Assembly (NCBI GenBank): GCA_934569045.1
Contig: CAKTJX010000001.1
Span: 143,409 to 207,408, forward strand
Source of the DNA: an uncultured Oscillospiraceae bacterium
GTDB taxonomy: Bacteria > Bacillota > Clostridia > Oscillospirales > Oscillospiraceae
Length of the DNA: 64,000 nt
Direction of reading: 5' to 3'
Below the pieces are notes generated by a model that saw only the letters and a list, made by a program, of their open reading frames with translations, ran no database searches and was not told where the DNA came from. Positions 61,267 through 64,000 of this stretch are shown here, piece after piece. Position 1 is the stretch's first letter; the number at the start of each line of letters is the position of its first letter. A program made the translations under genes and the position numbers.

Positions 61267-61692
61267 ATGGCACAGAAAGTAACTGGCATTATCAAACTTC
61301 AGATCAACGCCGCTAAGGCAACCGCTTCTCCCCCTGTCGGCCCTGCTCTGGGTCAGCACGGTGTGAATATCGCAGCATTCATCAAGGAATTCAATGCACG
61401 GACCAAGGACATGGAGGGCTACAAGATCCCCGTTGTCATCACCGTCTATGCAGACCGCAGCTTCACCTTCATCACCAAGACTCCTCCTACCCCCATGCTG
61501 ATCATGAAGGCAATTGGTCTGGAGAAGGGCTCCGGTGTTCCCAACAAGACCAAGGTTGGCACCATCACCAAGGCACAGATCGCTGAGATCGCCAAGACCA
61601 AGATGCCCGACCTGAACGCCACCACTCTGGAAGCCGCTGAGAGCCAGGTTGCTGGCACCTGCCGCTCCATGGGCGTTACCGTTGTCGACTGA
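61267..61692 (+). CDS. rplK: Ribosomal protein L11
   Basis: A 141-residue protein of the GTPase-associated centre that binds thiostrepton-sensitive rRNA. The family start ([20 protein letters not shown]) and the [14 protein letters not shown] block are present. CAGGAGG precedes ATG 61267. Follows nusG by 102 bases with an intervening L1-site-like structure. Confidence 0.98.
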   Translation: MAQKVTGIIKLQINAAKATASPPVGPALGQHGVNIAAFIKEFNARTKDMEGYKIPVVITVYADRSFTFITKTPPTPMLIMKAIGLEKGSGVPNKTKVGTITKAQIAEIAKTKMPDLNATTLEAAESQVAGTCRSMGVTVVD

Positions 61693-61723
61693 TATTTGCT
61701 GATCCGGGAGCCTGCCCGGAAAT

Positions 61724-61749
61724 GTGGGAGGATTTTTCCGCATCACCAC
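61724..61749 (+). promoter_or_regulatory. Probable L1-binding site between rplK and rplA
   Basis: GTGGGAGG (61724-61731) and ATCACCAC (61742-61749) form a second copy of the 23S-like L1 site, preceded by a CCGGG/CCCGG hairpin (61704-61719) and followed by the AAGGAGG of rplA. The paired copies in the two intergenic gaps suggest L1 feedback on both genes. Confidence 0.6.
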
Positions 61750-61768
61750 TTTAAGGAGGATAATTACA

Positions 61769-62461
61769 TTGTTTAGAGGTAAAAAGTACAAAGAGAGCGC
61801 GAAGCTGATCGATCGCTCTGTTCAGTATGAGCCCGCTGAGGCTCTGGGCCTGGTTGTGAAGGGCGCTTCTGCCAAGTTCGACGAGACCGTTGAGCTGCAC
61901 ATCAAGCTGGGCGTTGACTCCCGTCACGCCGACCAGCAGGTCCGCGGCGCCGTGGTTCTGCCCAACGGCACCGGCAAGACCCGCCGGGTTCTGGTGTTCG
62001 CCAAGGACGCCAAGGTTGAGGAAGCCAAGGCTGCCGGCGCTGACTATGTCGGCGGCATGGACCTGGTTGAGAAGATCACCAAGGAGAACTGGTTTGATTT
62101 CGACGTGGTTGTTGCTTCTCCCGACATGATGGGCATTGTTGGCCGTCTTGGTAAGGTCCTGGGCCCCAAGGGTCTGATGCCCTCCCCCAAGGCCGGCACC
62201 GTGACCCCCAACGTGGCCGCTGCCGTTACCGAGATCAAAGCCGGTAAGGTTGAGTATCGTCTGGACAAGACCAACATCATCCACTGCCCCATCGGTAAGG
62301 TTTCCTTCGGCGCTGAGAAGCTCAACGAGAACATGGACACCCTGCTGAAGGCCGTCGTCAAGGCCAAGCCCGCGGCTGCCAAGGGCCAGTATATCAAGTC
62401 CTGCACCGTCGTGTCCACCATGGGTCCCGGCGTGAAGGTCTCTACTGCCAAGTATCTGTAA
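61769..62461 (+). CDS. rplA: Ribosomal protein L1
   Basis: A 230-residue L1-stalk protein that also represses its own operon. Family blocks are intact: [14 protein letters not shown] at the start and [20 protein letters not shown] near 120-140. The start codon is TTG 61769, behind AAGGAGGATAATTACA. No in-frame ATG is near, so the TTG is genuine. Low-efficiency initiation may add to its control. Confidence 0.97.
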   Translation: MFRGKKYKESAKLIDRSVQYEPAEALGLVVKGASAKFDETVELHIKLGVDSRHADQQVRGAVVLPNGTGKTRRVLVFAKDAKVEEAKAAGADYVGGMDLVEKITKENWFDFDVVVASPDMMGIVGRLGKVLGPKGLMPSPKAGTVTPNVAAAVTEIKAGKVEYRLDKTNIIHCPIGKVSFGAEKLNENMDTLLKAVVKAKPAAAKGQYIKSCTVVSTMGPGVKVSTAKYL

Positions 62462-62477
62462 GCTGAAAAGGCTTTTA

Positions 62478-62510
62478 CCCCCGAACGCAATGCGTTCGGG
62501 GGTTCTTTAT
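62478..62510 (+). terminator. Terminator after rplA
   Basis: Twelve-base perfect stem CCCCCGAACGCA and complement (62478-62489 and 62491-62502) followed by TTCTTTAT. Confidence 0.9.
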
Positions 62511-62522
62511 ATCATAGTGCAG

Positions 62523-62551
62523 TTGACAAAATAGCGATTCCATGCTATTTT
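62523..62551 (+). promoter_or_regulatory. Promoter of the unassigned gene between rplA and rplJ
   Basis: TTGACA (62523-62528) and TATTTT (62546-62551), 17 bp apart, with a TGn extension. Confidence 0.75.
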
Positions 62552-62581
62552 AAAAAAAAGCCATTCAAAGGAGGAACGTCT

Positions 62582-63076
62582 ATGAAAACGCGAAGAATTC
62601 TGTCAATCGTCGGACTGATTCTGGCAGCGTGTTTGCTGCTGGGCATCGGCTATGTTATTGGCCGCAGGGATGTTCCGTCCATTGAGGAACCCAGATTATA
62701 CACCCTTTCTGAATTTGAGGAAACTGTATTAAATGGGAAGGAATTTAAGCGTCTTCCTCCGTCCTATCCCGTCTTTTATGCCGCTTATGAACCGTCCTAT
62801 CCCAGCCTGTACCTCTATTTGCTGGAAGCGCATGGGGACGGACAGTATACACTCGCCGTATTGTCGGGAGGAATTGGCTATACAATCGATTGTGGGAAAA
62901 CGGTTGCGGCGGAATTCGAGTTTCTGCCCCTGCAAATGAAAATGATCTTCTCCCCTGCCCCCATTGACCCCCACGAAGGGTATCAGGAGACCGTCTTTTC
63001 GGATGCGTACCTGTATACCAGCGAGGACTACACTGTTGTCTACCCAATTGAGGCCTACCAGCAACGCTTGCCCTGA
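62582..63076 (+). CDS. Unassigned membrane-anchored or secreted protein
   Basis: A 164-residue protein whose N-terminus has a basic start and one hydrophobic segment (about 7-25, ending in GIGYVIGRR), then a soluble, Tyr/Pro-rich domain. I do not recognise a family. It has its own promoter, an AAAGGAGG site and its own terminator, so it forms an independent unit inserted between rplA and the rplJ leader, where these genes are normally adjacent. Its codons look more AT-rich than those of the flanking ribosomal genes. Confidence 0.7.
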   Translation: MKTRRILSIVGLILAACLLLGIGYVIGRRDVPSIEEPRLYTLSEFEETVLNGKEFKRLPPSYPVFYAAYEPSYPSLYLYLLEAHGDGQYTLAVLSGGIGYTIDCGKTVAAEFEFLPLQMKMIFSPAPIDPHEGYQETVFSDAYLYTSEDYTVVYPIEAYQQRLP

Positions 63077-63106
63077 GGGAAGCGTTCCATAAATCTCCGG
63101 AATCCT

Positions 63107-63136
63107 CGGGAGGAGGCTGTGTCCTCCCGCATTTTT
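63107..63136 (+). terminator. Terminator of the unassigned gene
   Basis: Eight-base perfect stem CGGGAGGA/TCCTCCCG (63107-63114 and 63122-63129) followed by CATTTTTC. Confidence 0.85.
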
Positions 63137-63159
63137 CAAAAAATTATTTCAATTTTCTC

Positions 63160-63188
63160 TTGACAAGATTTCGTATCCATGCTATAAT
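63160..63188 (+). promoter_or_regulatory. Promoter of rplJ-rplL
   Basis: TTGACA (63160-63165) and TATAAT (63183-63188), 17 bp apart, with TGn extension: a near-perfect promoter. Confidence 0.9.
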
Positions 63189-63275
63189 GCCAGAGTTGCC
63201 AAAGACAGCAGGTAGAAACGTAAATCCTGCCGAGGTGCGCTTAGCTTGATTTTGCGTGTCTTTCTGTCTTCTGGC
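63189..63275 (+). promoter_or_regulatory. Ribosomal protein L10 leader
   Basis: A closing pair GCCAG/CTGGC (63189-63193 and 63271-63275) encloses a conserved AGACAGCAGG ... CCTGCCGAGGTG core, the L10/L12-binding leader known from Firmicutes (Rfam L10_leader). It lies between the promoter and rplJ and lets the L10-L12 complex repress its own synthesis. Confidence 0.88.
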
Positions 63276-63311
63276 AGGAAGATATTTTTATTTTTTTCGG
63301 AGGTGAAAATT

Positions 63312-63833
63312 ATGCCTAACGCAAAGGTTCTTGAGAGCAAGAAGGCCGTTGTTGCTGCCCTGTCCGGCAAGATGAAGGAAGCTACTTCCGTCGTCTTCGT
63401 TGACTACAAGGGTATCACCGTCGCTCAGGATACCGAGCTGCGTAAGCAGTTCCGTGAAGCTGGTGTTGAGTACTCCGTTGTGAAGAATACCCTGACCAAT
63501 TTCGCTGCCAAAGATGCTGGCTACGATTTTGGTGAGATTCTGAACGGCACCACCGCCATGGCTTCCACCACCGGCGACCCCATCGCCCCTGCTCGTATCG
63601 TCTGCGAGTTCGCCAAGAAGAACAAGAACACCCTGTCCATCAAGGGCGGCGTTGTGGAGGGCTCTGTCCTGTCCGCTGACCAGCTCAATGGCTTCGGTGA
63701 GCTGCCCAGCAAGAATGCTCTGGTTGCATCCGTCCTGGGTACCTTCCTGGCTCCTATCTCCAGCCTGGCTTTCGTCCTGGATCAGATCCGGGAGCAGAAG
63801 GAAGGCGGCGCTCCTGCTACCGCAGAAGCTTAA
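63312..63833 (+). CDS. rplJ: Ribosomal protein L10
   Basis: A 173-residue stalk base protein binding 23S rRNA and L7/L12 dimers. The family pattern is clear (AALSGKMKEATSVVFVDYKG, LRKQFREAGVEYSVVKNTL). The frame is open upstream, but ATG 63312 has GGAGGTG and follows the L10 leader. Heads the rplJ-rplL unit. Confidence 0.97.
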   Translation: MPNAKVLESKKAVVAALSGKMKEATSVVFVDYKGITVAQDTELRKQFREAGVEYSVVKNTLTNFAAKDAGYDFGEILNGTTAMASTTGDPIAPARIVCEFAKKNKNTLSIKGGVVEGSVLSADQLNGFGELPSKNALVASVLGTFLAPISSLAFVLDQIREQKEGGAPATAEA

Positions 63834-63884
63834 GTTCGTAAGCTAACACACACAATCTAATCTACATTTTAGGAGGATATTACA

Positions 63885-64000
63885 ATGGCTAGTGAAAAGA
63901 TCACTGCTCTCGTTGAGGAAGTTAAGGGCCTGACCGTTCTGGAGCTGTCCGAGCTGGTTCACACCCTGGAGGATGTTTTCGGCGTTTCCGCCGCTGCTGC
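63885..64000 (+). CDS. rplL: Ribosomal protein L7/L12 (5' part)
   Basis: The first 38 codons are in the window. The family start ([20 protein letters not shown]) identifies the N-terminal dimerisation domain that attaches to L10. AGGAGG lies ten bases upstream of ATG 63885. The gene runs off the window. Confidence 0.95.
   Translation, partial: MASEKITALVEEVKGLTVLELSELVHTLEDVFGVSAAA

Noticed and set aside
1-64000. CRISPR array, tRNA or rRNA genes, prophage, or insertion-sequence transposase
   Set aside because: No regularly spaced direct repeats, no tRNA T-loop/acceptor patterns, no rRNA and no transposase or phage genes were found on reading both strands.

Overview
The window reads as chromosomal DNA from a high-GC, anaerobic, endospore-forming Clostridia, most like the Oscillospiraceae/Ruminococcaceae. 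The grounds are a complete eight-gene spoIIIA operon, a WhiA and a SpoIIIE/FtsK translocase, the anaerobic ribonucleotide reductase activase NrdG, several radical SAM enzymes and ferredoxin-like proteins, an ECF vitamin-transport module, and small families typical of Clostridia (DUF1292, DUF1294, DUF1385, DUF3783, DUF4317, UPF0291). I see no phage, IS transposase, CRISPR array, tRNA or rRNA gene. Almost all of the DNA is compact housekeeping sequence with textbook sigma-A promoters, many with an extended TGn -10, and strong hairpin terminators.

Layout: 1-5.7 kb holds endonuclease IV, a WYL regulator, a lipoprotein, DUF1294 and a two-flavoprotein operon. 5.7-8.7 kb is an RNA-binding S4 protein, UPF0291 and a YgiQ radical SAM enzyme. 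8.9-11.1 kb is an AI-2E-type permease, nrdG and dut. 11.3-18.5 kb carries single genes with their own promoters: a zinc peptidase, a PLP enzyme, a GNAT, trpS, gltX, a cytidylate-kinase-like protein and an SPL-type radical SAM protein. 18.5-28.8 kb holds DUF4317 and a nine-gene minus-strand run (lipoprotein, response regulator, histidine kinase, DUF1385, prmC, recA, recX, rimO, pgsA). 28.8-37.9 kb has murB-whiA-dnaE and a UppP-like protein with ftsK. 38.0-42.6 kb is spoIIIAA-AH.

42.7-49 kb contains DUF3783, an LCP protein, a four-cluster ferredoxin, a small lipoprotein, a PyrF-like protein that has lost its catalytic motif, a small membrane protein and a ClpE-like ATPase. 49-56 kb is a minus-strand run with a class A PBP, a methyltransferase, ecfA1-ecfA2-ecfT and truA. 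56.4-59.9 kb has DUF1292, a structured RNA that is probably 6S RNA, a parvulin foldase, a split TauE/SafE-type permease and ruvX. 60.2-64 kb is the rpmG-secE-nusG-rplK-rplA cluster, an unexplained small secreted or anchored protein, and the L10 leader with rplJ and the start of rplL.

The least explained signals are non-coding or degenerate. Two copies of an array of tiny hairpins spaced by a TGAAATC motif sit at gene 3' ends (8.8 and 42.7 kb). A 79-bp element with imperfect terminal inverted repeats lies at 45.3 kb. Two enzyme-family members lack key catalytic residues (PyrF-like and UppP-like). A class A PBP carries an inserted zinc ribbon. The L11-L1 operon has two sites resembling the 23S L1-binding helix.
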